This document shows, in pieces, positions 20,197-30,088 of a stretch of 30,088 bases of DNA (positions are counted from its first letter, which is position 1; each line of letters opens with the position of its first letter). Source of the DNA: Paulinella micropora (taxonomy: Eukaryota > Cercozoa > Imbricatea > Euglyphida); NCBI GenBank assembly GCA_009731375.1, contig BJOX01000002.1:1013715-1043802 (forward strand), read 5' to 3'. The notes under the pieces are model-generated. The model was not told the origin of the DNA. It ran no database searches and saw only the letters and a list, made by a program, of their open reading frames with translations. A program made the translations under genes and the position numbers.

Positions 20197-20860
20197 TACT
20201 CCCTCTAATTTCCTCATTTTACTCCCACTTTCCCCTTACCGCCTCACTACTGCCTCTCTCTACTCTTTCCTCTTTCTCTCCCCTATCGCCTCACTACTGC
20301 CTCTATCCCCTCTACTTCTGCCATTTTCTCCCTGGATTGCCTCACCACCGCCTTTGCCTTCTGCCATTTTCTCCCCGGATTACCTCACCACTGCCTCTGT
20401 CTTCTGCCATTTTCTCCCCGGATTGCCTCACCACTGCCTTTATCTCCTCTGCCATTTTCTCCCCGGATTGCCTCACCACTGCCTTTATCTCCTCTGCCAT
20501 TTTCTCCCTGGATTGACTCACCACTGCCTTTATCTCCTCTGCCATTTTCTCCCCGGAACGCCTCAGCACTGCCTTTATCTCCTCTGCCATTTTCTCCCCG
20601 GAATGCCTCAGCACTGCCTTTATCTCCTCTGCCATTTTCTCCCCGGAACGCCTCACCACTGCCTTTGTCTTCTACCATTTTCTCCCCCGGAACGCCTCAC
20701 CGCTGCCTTCGTCTTCTGCCATTTTCTCCCCGGAATTCCTCACCACTGCCTTTGTCTTCTTCCATTTTCTCCCCCGGAATGCCTCACCACTGCCTTTGTC
20801 TTCTGCCATTTTCTCCCCAGAATGCCTCACCACTGCCTTGATCTCCTCTCCTAGTTTCGC
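20197..20860. repeat. Minisatellite, about 45-bp unit, about 12 copies
   Basis: The unit contains GCCATTTTCTCCCCGGA and GCCTCACCACTGCCTTTATC. Spacing alternates around 43-47 bp because of TCTTCT versus TCTCCTCT variants. The array frays upstream (20197-20320). It is open in several frames on both strands (for example SGEKMAEEIKAVVRQ on minus), a consequence of the period rather than clear evidence of a gene. The CACTGCCT core, or its complement GGCAGTAGTGAGGCAG, also occurs near 2.85 kb and 23.2-23.6 kb. Confidence 0.9.
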
Positions 20861-20925
20861 AAGGCGATCGATGAGCACGGGAAGAAACCGTTCATGGGCA
20901 TGCGCGAGTTTGTCACGGTTGCCTT

Positions 20926-21041
20926 CTCCTTACCTACCTACCTACCTACCTACCTACCTACTATACCCACCTAGCTACCCACCTACCCACCTCACCTACC
21001 TACCCACCCACCTATGTCTATCTGTCTATCTATCTATCTAT

Positions 21042-21093
<52 letters not shown>

Positions 21094-21103
21094 CTATCTA
21101 TCT

Positions 21104-21171
<68 letters not shown>

Positions 21172-21204
21172 CCTACCTACCTACCTACCTACCTACCTAC
21201 CTAC

Positions 21205-21243
<39 letters not shown>
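20926..21243. repeat. (TACC)n and (TATC)n satellite block
   Basis: TACC-type repeats to about 21015, then TATC with TTC interruptions, a TACC block at 21170-21206, and TATC up to a 10-N gap. Confidence 0.95.
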
Positions 21244-21253
21244 NNNNNNNNNN
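21244..21253. other. Assembly gap (10 N)
   Basis: Short scaffold gap between (TATC)n and a truncated copy of family A. Confidence 0.99.
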
Positions 21254-21430
21254 GAACGAGCCCTGGCCCCGCCTGGTACTAGGGAGCTTTGGTATCGCCT
21301 GTATCAGTCCCTTCCGTGCAAACATCACGGCTTAGCTGGGCATCGGGTTCATACTTTACCCACAGACTTCCTTGGTTGACGAAATCAGAAGCTCCTTTTT
21401 TCTGACATTAGTCGATATTTCATCAGTTGA
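21254..21430 (+). repeat. Family A repeat, copy 2 (3' part)
   Basis: Begins inside the unit at GAACGAGCCCTGGCCCCGCC and continues through CACGGCTTAGCTGGGCATCG to ATTAGTCGATATTTCATC. Its 5' half is lost in the gap. Unlike the other copies, unique sequence rather than (TATC)n follows it. Confidence 0.85.
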
Positions 21431-21591
21431 TCTCATCACTTACTCCACGGAGTGAACCAAGGCCACTTGAGGTGTCACTGACCCTCCCTTGGGCATGGTT
21501 GTTTGAAATGGGTGCCATCTGTCGACAGACAGAGAATTAGGGGATGGTGTGGGTGTGCTGGGCCCGTGGTGGGGTGCCTTATGTGTGCCTA
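21431..21591. other. Unique spacer between two family A copies
   Basis: No gene was seen. It contains the short palindromic patch TGTCGACAGACA near 21518. Confidence 0.6.
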
Positions 21592-21966
21592 GCCATACGC
21601 CTATAAGTCACATGCCGAAATAGCGACGGGAAGCACAATCCTGTTTCCTCAGGGTGCCCTTTCTCGCTTGTTGAGCCCGGAATAAAACCCACAGTGCTCT
21701 GTCGGTTTATACTAGACTGTCGACAGTCTCGAAACTCCATCTGCTTACTGGGTCCTCTGTAATGGATGTGGGAGCTCGTTCTGCAAGGGGCGCTTATGGA
21801 ACGAGCCCTGGCCCCGCCTGGTACTAGGGAGCTTTGGTATCGCCTGTATCAGTCCATTCCGTGCAAACATCACGGCTTAGCTGGGCATCGGGTTAATACT
21901 TTACCCACAGACTTCCTTGGTTGACGAAATCATAAGCTCCTTTTTTCTGGCATTAATCGATATTTC
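21592..21966 (+). repeat. Family A repeat, copy 3 (most complete)
   Basis: Runs from TAGCCATACGCCTATAAGTC to ATTAATCGATATTTCATC, about 375 bp, and passes directly into (TATC)n. It defines the full unit without a gap. No protein-coding frame is kept between copies. Confidence 0.85.
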
Positions 21967-22022
<56 letters not shown>

Positions 22023-22145
22023 GTCTGTCTGTCTGTCTGCCTGTCTGTCTGTCTGTCCATCTATCTATCTATCCATCTATCTATCTATCTATCTATCTAA
22101 TCTATCCAATCTATCTAATCTATCTAATCTATTTAATCTAACTAA
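21967..22145. repeat. (TATC)n/(TGTC)n/(TAATC)n array
   Basis: TATC repeats, a TGTC block at 22021-22058, TATC again, then AATCTATC variants. It begins exactly at the 3' end of family A copy 3. Confidence 0.95.
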
Positions 22146-22243
22146 TCCAATGTTGTTATTGTTCTTGTTCTTGTCCTTGTTCTTGTCCTTGTTTCTTGCT
22201 CCAGTGAGAGAGAGAGAGAGAGACACAGAGAGAGAAAGAGCAA

Positions 22244-22313
<70 letters not shown>

Positions 22314-22430
22314 GAGAGAGAGAGAGAAAAGAAATTTTTATTTTCACTTTATGCTTCTTGCTTCTTGCTTCTGGTTGCCCTTGTTCTTCTCCTTCTCGTC
22401 CTCGTCCTCGTCCTCGTCTTCGTTGATGCG
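22146..22430. repeat. (CTTGTT)n, (GA)n and (CTCGTC)n tracts
   Basis: A degenerate TTGTTCTTGTCC tract, (GA)n at 22206-22327 with a TGTGTG insert, and (CGTCCT)n near 22397-22420. No gene. Confidence 0.85.
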
Positions 22431-22432
22431 TG

Positions 22433-22435
22433 TAC

Positions 22436-22507
<72 letters not shown>

Positions 22508-22518
22508 GTCTATCTATC

Positions 22519-22549
<31 letters not shown>

Positions 22550-22558
22550 CTATCTATC
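22433..22558. repeat. (TATC)n microsatellite
   Basis: TATC repeats with two single-base variants. Confidence 0.95.
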
Positions 22559-22574
22559 ACACATGTTTATGTCA

Positions 22575-22603
22575 AAATAGATGAAGGATGAGAAGCGGAT
22601 ATG

Positions 22604-22639
<36 letters not shown>

Positions 22640-22640
22640 G

Positions 22641-22680
<40 letters not shown>

Positions 22681-22800
22681 GGAGTGGGAAGTGAACGAGG
22701 ATGTCAAGACATAAATAGATAGATAGATAGATAGATAGATATATATATGTATATATATATAGAGAGAGAGGTAGGTAGGTAGGTAGGTAGGTAGGTAGAC

Positions 22801-22841
<41 letters not shown>

Positions 22842-22842
22842 T
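22575..22842. repeat. (TA)n, (GA)n, (GATA)n and (GTAG)n composite
   Basis: Starts with AGATGAAGGATGAGAAGCG, which recurs as AGATGAAGGACGAGAAGCG at about 22997. Then TA, GA, GATA, TA, GA, GTAG and GATA blocks follow. Confidence 0.9.
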
Positions 22843-22893
22843 TAAGTAATACACTCAGCATGTTTGTACCTCAAATGTTGATGGAGAAAGACG

Positions 22894-22942
<49 letters not shown>

Positions 22943-23055
22943 CGTTAAAAGTGGGACATTTCTATACATCTTTTCTTTCTATCTATCTATCCTATATAGA
23001 TGAAGGACGAGAAGCGAGAGGTGAAGAAGGATGGAAAGACCACCACCAAAGTCTT

Positions 23056-23359
23056 TCAGATCCCCGTTCTGAAACCATACACCTGGACTACGTACAAACA
23101 AGTTGGCAACAAGGTTGCAAAAAAAGGCAGGCAGGAGTGAGCGGAGACAAAATGGAACTATTCGGCACGTGCAACAATAAGGCAGTAGTGAGGCAGAAGG
23201 CGGGCAGAAAAGGCAGTAGTGAGGCAGTTGAAGGGCGACATAGGCAGTAGTGAGGCAGTTAATGGACGCAATAGGCAGCAGTAGAGCAAGTTAAGTCTTT
23301 CAGATCCCCGTCCTGAAACCATACACCTGGACCACGTATAAACAAGTTGGCAGCAAGGT
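23056..23359 (+). repeat. Direct repeat pair of about 65 bp
   Basis: TCTTTCAGATCCCCGTTCTG at about 23054-23120 recurs as TCTTTCAGATCCCCGTCCTG at about 23296-23359. Both continue through CCATACACCTGGAC to AAGTTGGCAACAAGGTT or AAGTTGGCAGCAAGGTT. The second copy lies in the loop of the fold-back below. Confidence 0.8.
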
Positions 23360-23612
23360 TAGAGCCATTCCACACCACCCAGAATTCCGGGTTTCTGGTG
23401 CCACTTTTGCACCCAGAACCCGGAAATCTGGGTGGTGTAGAACGGGCCTTAACTTGCTCTTTTGCTGCCTATTCCGTCCATATCACTGCCTCACTACTGC
23501 CTATGTCGCCCTTCACCTGCGTCACTACTGCCTTTTCTGCCCGCCTTCTGCCTCACTACTGCCTTTTTGTTGCACGTGCGTATGGTTTCGTTTTGTCTCC
23601 GCTCATTCCTGC
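23130..23612. repeat. Large fold-back with arms of about 165 bp
   Basis: The left arm (about 23130-23296) and right arm (about 23450-23612) are reverse complements with scattered differences. Landmarks in order are ATGAGCGGAGACAAAA or its variant, GCACGTGCAACAA, GGCAGTAGTGAGGCAGAAGG, AAGGGCGACATAGGCAGTAG and AGAGCAAGTTAAG. The loop holds half of a direct repeat and a Harbinger-like MITE. Non-coding. Confidence 0.75.
23362..23448. mobile_element. PIF/Harbinger-like MITE, copy 2 (short)
   Basis: 87 bp, almost all inverted repeat: ACACCACCCAGAATTCCGGG on the left and CCGGAAATCTGGGTGGTGTA on the right, closing with GAACGGGCC. TTA flanks both ends (23359-23361, 23449-23451). It shares termini with the element at 2550-2750 but lacks that element's internal tandem units. 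Confidence 0.8.
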
Positions 23613-23659
23613 CTTCTTCGTGTGCCCCTCCTGCCTTATTGCTGCCTTTTATCGGTCAC

Positions 23660-23771
23660 ACCCACAAAATGTGGTCAGGTTACCGATAAAACTACATATG
23701 CGGCGCGCCAATTGCGGGCTCGCCGGCCCGGCTCGCCCGCGAAACACACTAAATTTGTGGCTAGCCGCATA
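23660..23771 (+). repeat. GC-rich palindromic repeat family C, copy 1
   Basis: Starts CCCACAAAATGTGG, then GTCAGGTTACCGATAA, then a GC-rich fold-back (GCGGCGCGCC ... GGGCTCGCCGGCCCG ... GGCTAGCCGC). The same order occurs in reverse complement at 29079-29205. Confidence 0.75.
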
Positions 23772-23798
23772 ATGTACTATTATTCCAGCTTTTTGCCT

Positions 23799-24304
23799 GT
23801 GTGTGTGTGTGTGTGTGTGAAGCTGCTGCCTTTTATTCCACCTTTTGCCTGTGTGTGTGTGTGTGTGTGTGTGTAAAATCTAGCCAGGTATGCATGTATG
23901 TATGTATGTATGTATGTATGTATTTATGTATGTATGTCTGTCTGTCTGTATGTATGTATGTATGTATGTATGTATGTATTTATGTATGTATGTATTTATG
24001 TGCGTATGTATGTATGTCTGTAATGTATGTATGTATGTAATGTATGTATGTATGTATGTATGTATGTATGTATGTATGTATGTATGTGTGTATGTATGTA
24101 TGTATGCATGTATGTACGAATGTATGTATGTATGTATGTATGTCTGTCTGTATGTATGTATATATGTACGTACGTACGTACGCATGTATATATGTACGTA
24201 CGTACGTATGCATGTATGTATGTATGTATGTATGTATGTATGTATGTATATATGTATGTATGTATATATGTATGTATGTATATATGTATGTATGTATGTA
24301 TGTA
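23799..24304. repeat. (GT)n and (GTAT)n microsatellites
   Basis: Two GT tracts, each preceded by TTTTGCCTGTGTG, then a GTAT array from about 23888 with GTCT and ACGT variants. Confidence 0.95.
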
Positions 24305-24331
24305 TTAGGTTGAGAGATTATCCAGTGGCCT

Positions 24332-24535
24332 TATCAAAGCAGGTATATATATATATATGTATATATATACATATATATATATATATATAATGTTATATGA
24401 TATATATATCATACATAATTATCATATACAGATGCATGTATATACAAATAGATAGATATCTCATCAAAGCAGGTATATTATGTCTATGAATACATATATC
24501 ATACATCATTATCAGATACTGATGCATGTATACGC

Positions 24536-24540
<5 letters not shown>
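24332..24540 (+). repeat. Imperfect duplication at the edge of the GATA array
   Basis: ATCAAAGCAGGTATAT occurs at about 24336 and ATCAAAGCAGGTATAT again at about 24464. Each is followed by ATATATCATACAT, ATTATCA and GATGCATGTATA. The first unit is lengthened by (TA)n. Confidence 0.7.
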
Positions 24541-24609
<69 letters not shown>

Positions 24610-24626
24610 GTAGATAGGTAGATAGG

Positions 24627-24669
<43 letters not shown>

Positions 24670-24746
24670 GTAGATAGATAGATAGATAGATAGATAGATA
24701 TATAGATAGATAGATAGACACACAGACACAAGACAGACAGACAGAC

Positions 24747-24783
<37 letters not shown>

Positions 24784-24861
24784 TAGATAGATAGATAGAT
24801 AGAGATAGATAGATAGATAGATAGATACACAGACAGAAGACAGACAGACAGACAGACAGAC

Positions 24862-24914
<53 letters not shown>

Positions 24915-24937
24915 CACAGACAGACAGACAGACAGAC

Positions 24938-25005
<68 letters not shown>
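24541..25005. repeat. (GATA)n/(GACA)n satellite block
   Basis: GATA runs alternating with GACA blocks near 24719-24747, 24828-24863 and 24913-24940, and with GTAG near 24608-24630 and 24668. Confidence 0.95.
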
Positions 25006-25006
<1 letters not shown>

Positions 25007-25044
25007 CAGATTTTAGCTTTCTCTTCTCACGTACATGCATGTGC

Positions 25045-25245
25045 GTAGCTGTGTGTGTGTGTGCGCGTGTGTGTTTGTGTGTGTGGAAGTGTTTCTGTGT
25101 GTGTGTGTGTGTATGTATGTATGATGTACATAAATACATATATATATATATATGTATGTATATATATACATAATGTGTGTGTGTCTGTGTCCATAAACCT
25201 TTCTGCGTGTGTATGTGTGTGTAATATCCATCCATCCATCCATCC
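25045..25245. repeat. (GT)n, (TA)n and (ATCC)n tracts
   Basis: GT-rich blocks around a (TA)n/(GTAT)n core, then ATCC repeats leading into the next TATC array. Confidence 0.85.
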
Positions 25246-25290
<45 letters not shown>

Positions 25291-25334
25291 CCTACCTACC
25301 TACCTACCTACCTACCTACCTACCTATCTATCTA

Positions 25335-25398
<64 letters not shown>

Positions 25399-25416
25399 AT
25401 CTATCTAATCTATCTA

Positions 25417-25471
<55 letters not shown>

Positions 25472-25549
25472 CATCTATCTAATCTATCTATTCTATCTAT
25501 TCTATCTATTCTATCTATCTATTTATCTATTTATCTATTTATCTTTTTG

Positions 25550-25594
<45 letters not shown>

Positions 25595-25668
25595 ATATAT
25601 GTATATATATATATACCTACCTACCGTACCTACCTACCTACCTACTACCTCCCTCTATCTATCTATCG

Positions 25669-25742
<74 letters not shown>

Positions 25743-25753
25743 TTATCTATCAT

Positions 25754-25820
<67 letters not shown>

Positions 25821-25942
25821 GTCTATCTGTCTGTCTATCTGTCTGTCTATCTATCTATCTATCTATCTATCTATTTATCCATTTTTCTACCTACCTATCT
25901 ACTAACCTGTCTACCTATCTATCTATCTATCTATCTATCTTT
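25246..25942. repeat. (TATC)n/(TACC)n satellite block
   Basis: TATC arrays with TACC, TAATC, TTC and TA inserts. It ends directly at family A copy 4. Confidence 0.95.
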
Positions 25943-26177
25943 TTTCTCGCTTGTTGAGCCCGGAATAAAACCCACAGTGCTCTGTCGGTTTATACTAGAC
26001 TGTCGAACAGTCTCGAAACTCCATCTGCTTACTGGGCCCTCTGTAATGGATGTGGGAGCTCGATCTGCAAGGGGCGCTTATGGAACGAGCCCTGGCCCCG
26101 CCTGGTACTAGGGAGCTTTGGTATCGCCTGTATCAGTCCCTTCCGTGCAAACATCACGGCTTAGCTGGGCATCGGGT
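25943..26177 (+). repeat. Family A repeat, copy 4 (central part)
   Basis: Begins TCTCGCTTGTTGAGCCCGG immediately after (TATC)n and runs to GGCTTAGCTGGGCATCGGGT, where a gap starts. The 5' tip of the unit is missing and replaced by the array. Confidence 0.85.
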
Positions 26178-26290
26178 NNNNNNNNNNNNNNNNNNNNNNN
26201 NNNNNNNNNNNNNNNNNNNNNNNNNNNNNNNNNNNNNNNNNNNNNNNNNNNNNNNNNNNNNNNNNNNNNNNNNNNNNNNNNNNNNNNNNN
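26178..26290. other. Assembly gap (113 N)
   Basis: Ns between family A copy 4 and (TACC)n. Confidence 0.99.
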
Positions 26291-26346
26291 CTACCTACCT
26301 ACCTACCTACCTACCTACCTACCTATCTACCTACCTACCTACCTAC

Positions 26347-26408
<62 letters not shown>

Positions 26409-26498
26409 GTCTGTCTGTCTATCTACCTTCCTACCTACCTATCTACCTACCTACCTATCTACCTACCTACCTACCTACCTACCTACCTATCTATTTAC

Positions 26499-26556
<58 letters not shown>

Positions 26557-26609
26557 GTCTATGAATACGTTTGAAGCCGCAAGATCGCCTTGCCATTTTT
26601 GCCAACACG

Positions 26610-26678
<69 letters not shown>

Positions 26679-26735
26679 CATCCATCCATCCATCCATCTA
26701 TCCATCCATCTATCTATCTATCTATCTATCTATCC

Positions 26736-26800
<65 letters not shown>

Positions 26801-26823
26801 ACCATCCATCCATCTATCCATCC

Positions 26824-26861
<38 letters not shown>

Positions 26862-26862
26862 T

Positions 26863-26893
<31 letters not shown>

Positions 26894-26940
26894 CTAGCTA
26901 TCTATCTATCCATCTATCTATCTATCTATCTATTTATCTA
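26291..26940. repeat. (TACC)n/(TATC)n arrays with one spacer
   Basis: Two TATC-type blocks separated at about 26561-26608 by a spacer containing AGATCGCCTTGCCATTTTTG and CCAACACGC. Related spacers occur further right on the opposite register of the repeat. Confidence 0.9.
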
Positions 26941-28270
<1,330 letters not shown>

Positions 28271-28271
28271 A

Positions 28272-28380
28272 CAGATATATGGACGTTCGCCAACAGGCGC
28301 GCTGAATACATACATACATACATACATACATACATACCTACTTGTGCTGATGGATGATAACAGCACAAGTAGGTATGTAA

Positions 28381-28453
<73 letters not shown>

Positions 28454-28476
28454 GAGATAGAGAGATAGAGAGAGAG

Positions 28477-28546
<70 letters not shown>

Positions 28547-28579
28547 GTAGATAGATAGGTAGATAGGTAGATAGGTAGG

Positions 28580-28626
<47 letters not shown>

Positions 28627-28720
28627 GTAGATAGATAGATTAGGTAGATAGGTAGGTAGGTAGGTAGGTAGGTAGGTAGGCAGGCAGGCAGGCGTGTAGG
28701 TAGGTAGGTAGGTAGGTAGG

Positions 28721-28779
<59 letters not shown>

Positions 28780-28925
28780 GTAGAAAGGTAGATATACACA
28801 TATATGGACGTTCGCCAACAGGCGCGCTGAATACAAACATACATACATACATACATACATACATACCTACTTGTGCTGATGGATGATAACAGCACAAGTA
28901 GGTATGTAAATATGTATGTATGTAT
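28272..28925. repeat. Higher-order satellite pair with 19-bp hairpins, offset 529 bp
   Basis: TGGACGTTCGCCAACAGGCG, then (ATAC)n, then a perfect hairpin: arm TACATACCTACTTGTGCTG at 28331-28349 with complement at 28361-28379, loop ATGGATGATAA. The same sequence recurs 529 bp later (stem 28860-28878 and 28890-28908). The GATA/GTAG/AGAG blocks between them also recur in order. Confidence 0.85.
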
Positions 28926-29078
28926 GTATGTATGTAAATATGTATGTATGTATGTATGTAAGTGTGTAAATATATTTGTCTATACTTACACACGCTATAC
29001 TGTCTATCCATCTCCCACTTTTTTTGCAAAAATCTCACGACGGTTACGTGCTCTTAAAAAAATATATATAGTATATTA

Positions 29079-29205
29079 TGCGGCTAGCCACAAATTTGAC
29101 GTGTTTTGCGGGCGAGCCGGGCCGGGCCGGCGAGCCCGCAAAACACGGTCAAATTCGGCGCGCCGCCTTTGCAGTCTTATCGGTAACCTGACCACATTTC
29201 GTGGA
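29079..29205 (-). repeat. GC-rich palindromic repeat family C, copy 2
   Basis: Reverse complement of the 23660-23771 family. The inner fold-back TGTTTTGCGGGCGAGCCGGG with its near-complement gives arms of about 45 bp. It ends with GTTACC/GGTAACC and CCACATTTCGTGG. Confidence 0.75.
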
Positions 29206-29209
29206 GGTA

Positions 29210-29240
<31 letters not shown>

Positions 29241-29342
29241 GTGTGTGTGTGTGTGTATATATATATATGTGTGTGTGTATATATATATTGTAGGCGGCCT
29301 TGGCGCAGAATATCACGGTGGTGACGGTGTATGCAACGTTGG

Positions 29343-29410
<68 letters not shown>

Positions 29411-29464
29411 AGGCGGCCTTGGCGCAGAATATCACGGTGGTGACGATGTATGCAACGTTGGGTG

Positions 29465-29519
<55 letters not shown>

Positions 29520-29553
29520 AGGCGGCCTTCACGGTGGTAACGGTGTATGCAAC

Positions 29554-29596
<43 letters not shown>

Positions 29597-29690
29597 ATAT
29601 ATATATATATGTATGTATATATATATATATTTGTAGGCGGCCTTGGCGCAGAATATCACGGTGGTGACGGTGTATGCAACGTTGGGTGTG
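29206..29690. repeat. (TA)n interleaved with four copies of a roughly 55-bp unit
   Basis: TTGTAGGCGGCCTTGGCGCA followed by GAATATCACGGTGGTGACGG and TGTATGCAACGTTGGGTG occurs at about 29288, 29407, 29516 (internally deleted) and 29631. Each unit is separated by tens of bases of (TA)n, with a period of about 109-119 bp. Confidence 0.85.
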
Positions 29691-29732
29691 AATGCACTAG
29701 TTCACAGCTTTCAAGAAACCGAGGTCATGACG

Positions 29733-29736
29733 TCTC

Positions 29737-29801
<65 letters not shown>

Positions 29802-29835
29802 TTATCTATCTATCTATCGATCTATCTATCTATCC

Positions 29836-29913
<78 letters not shown>

Positions 29914-29935
29914 ATCTATACACACACATATATGT

Positions 29936-30009
<74 letters not shown>

Positions 30010-30012
30010 TTT
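29733..30012. repeat. (TATC)n then (TA)n and (TG)n
   Basis: TATC array to about 29912, a CACACATATATG patch, (TA)n to about 29995 and (TG)n. The last 75 bases are unique with a short GT run. Confidence 0.95.
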
Positions 30013-30088
30013 AGGTGACCCACGTCGTGACCGAAGCTTCTCTTCTAGGCACATTGACAGAGGTCGATTGTGTGTGTGTGTGATGGAG

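Noticed and set aside
20342-20678. Minus-strand repeat protein (SGEKMAEEIKAVVRQ units)
   Set aside because: The unit length is mostly a multiple of 3, so frames stay open on both strands. No start context, flanking domains or splice evidence.
21850-21905. tRNA-derived SINE head in family A
   Set aside because: TTAGCTGGGCATCGGGTT faintly recalls an A box, but no proper B box or cloverleaf could be drawn.
24541-25005. GATA/GACA blocks as a sex-chromosome (Bkm-type) satellite
   Set aside because: That association is known from animals. Nothing here shows sex linkage or an animal genome.

Overview
This is eukaryotic nuclear DNA. It has GT-AG introns that splice in phase, long microsatellites and small palindromic transposons, and no bacterial-style operons. 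The base composition, short introns and heavy load of decayed mobile genes would suit an alga or other streptophyte. A Chara-like charophyte is my guess, from general impression only. Five runs of N (427-1228, 1906-1915, 19234-20096, 21244-21253, 26178-26290) show a draft assembly.

Layout. 1-3000: CT, GATA and other microsatellites, one copy of a dispersed repeat (family A) and two adjacent palindromic MITE-like elements. 3000-5530: no gene that I recognise. 5532-6337 (-): a two-frame, unrecognised coding remnant, abutting 6345-7222 (+), the 3' part of a decayed DNA methyltransferase gene (copy 1). 7223-8259: spacer with two strong palindromes. 8260-11612 (-): a spliced, damaged gene for a large transposase-like protein. 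12073-16492 (+): a spliced, damaged gene (copy 2), paralogous to copy 1. It encodes a ParB-like region, a beta-class amino-methyltransferase (DPPY-like motif before the GSGS-like motif) and a Cys-rich tail. 17024-17422: possible first two exons of a small membrane protein gene. 17451-20165: an enormous pyrimidine tract with a gap. 20197-30088: minisatellites, (TATC)n/(GATA)n satellite blocks, three more copies of family A, a large fold-back, another Harbinger-like MITE and two copies of a GC-rich palindromic repeat.

The most interesting part is 7.7-16.9 kb. Two divergent genes, one transposase-like and one methyltransferase-like, sit in a segment studded with at least twelve copies of a 19-bp palindrome, consensus AAAAATATGNCATATTTTT. 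I found none outside about 8.1-16.7 kb, and all fall in introns or flanks, never in exons. One intron of 44 nt is little more than the palindrome with splice sites. I infer a decayed mobile element of about 9 kb that carries its own DNA methyltransferase and a private palindromic site or intron seed. In-frame stops and frameshifts suggest that neither methyltransferase copy is active here.

All functional assignments rest on reading motifs by eye. No database search was possible.
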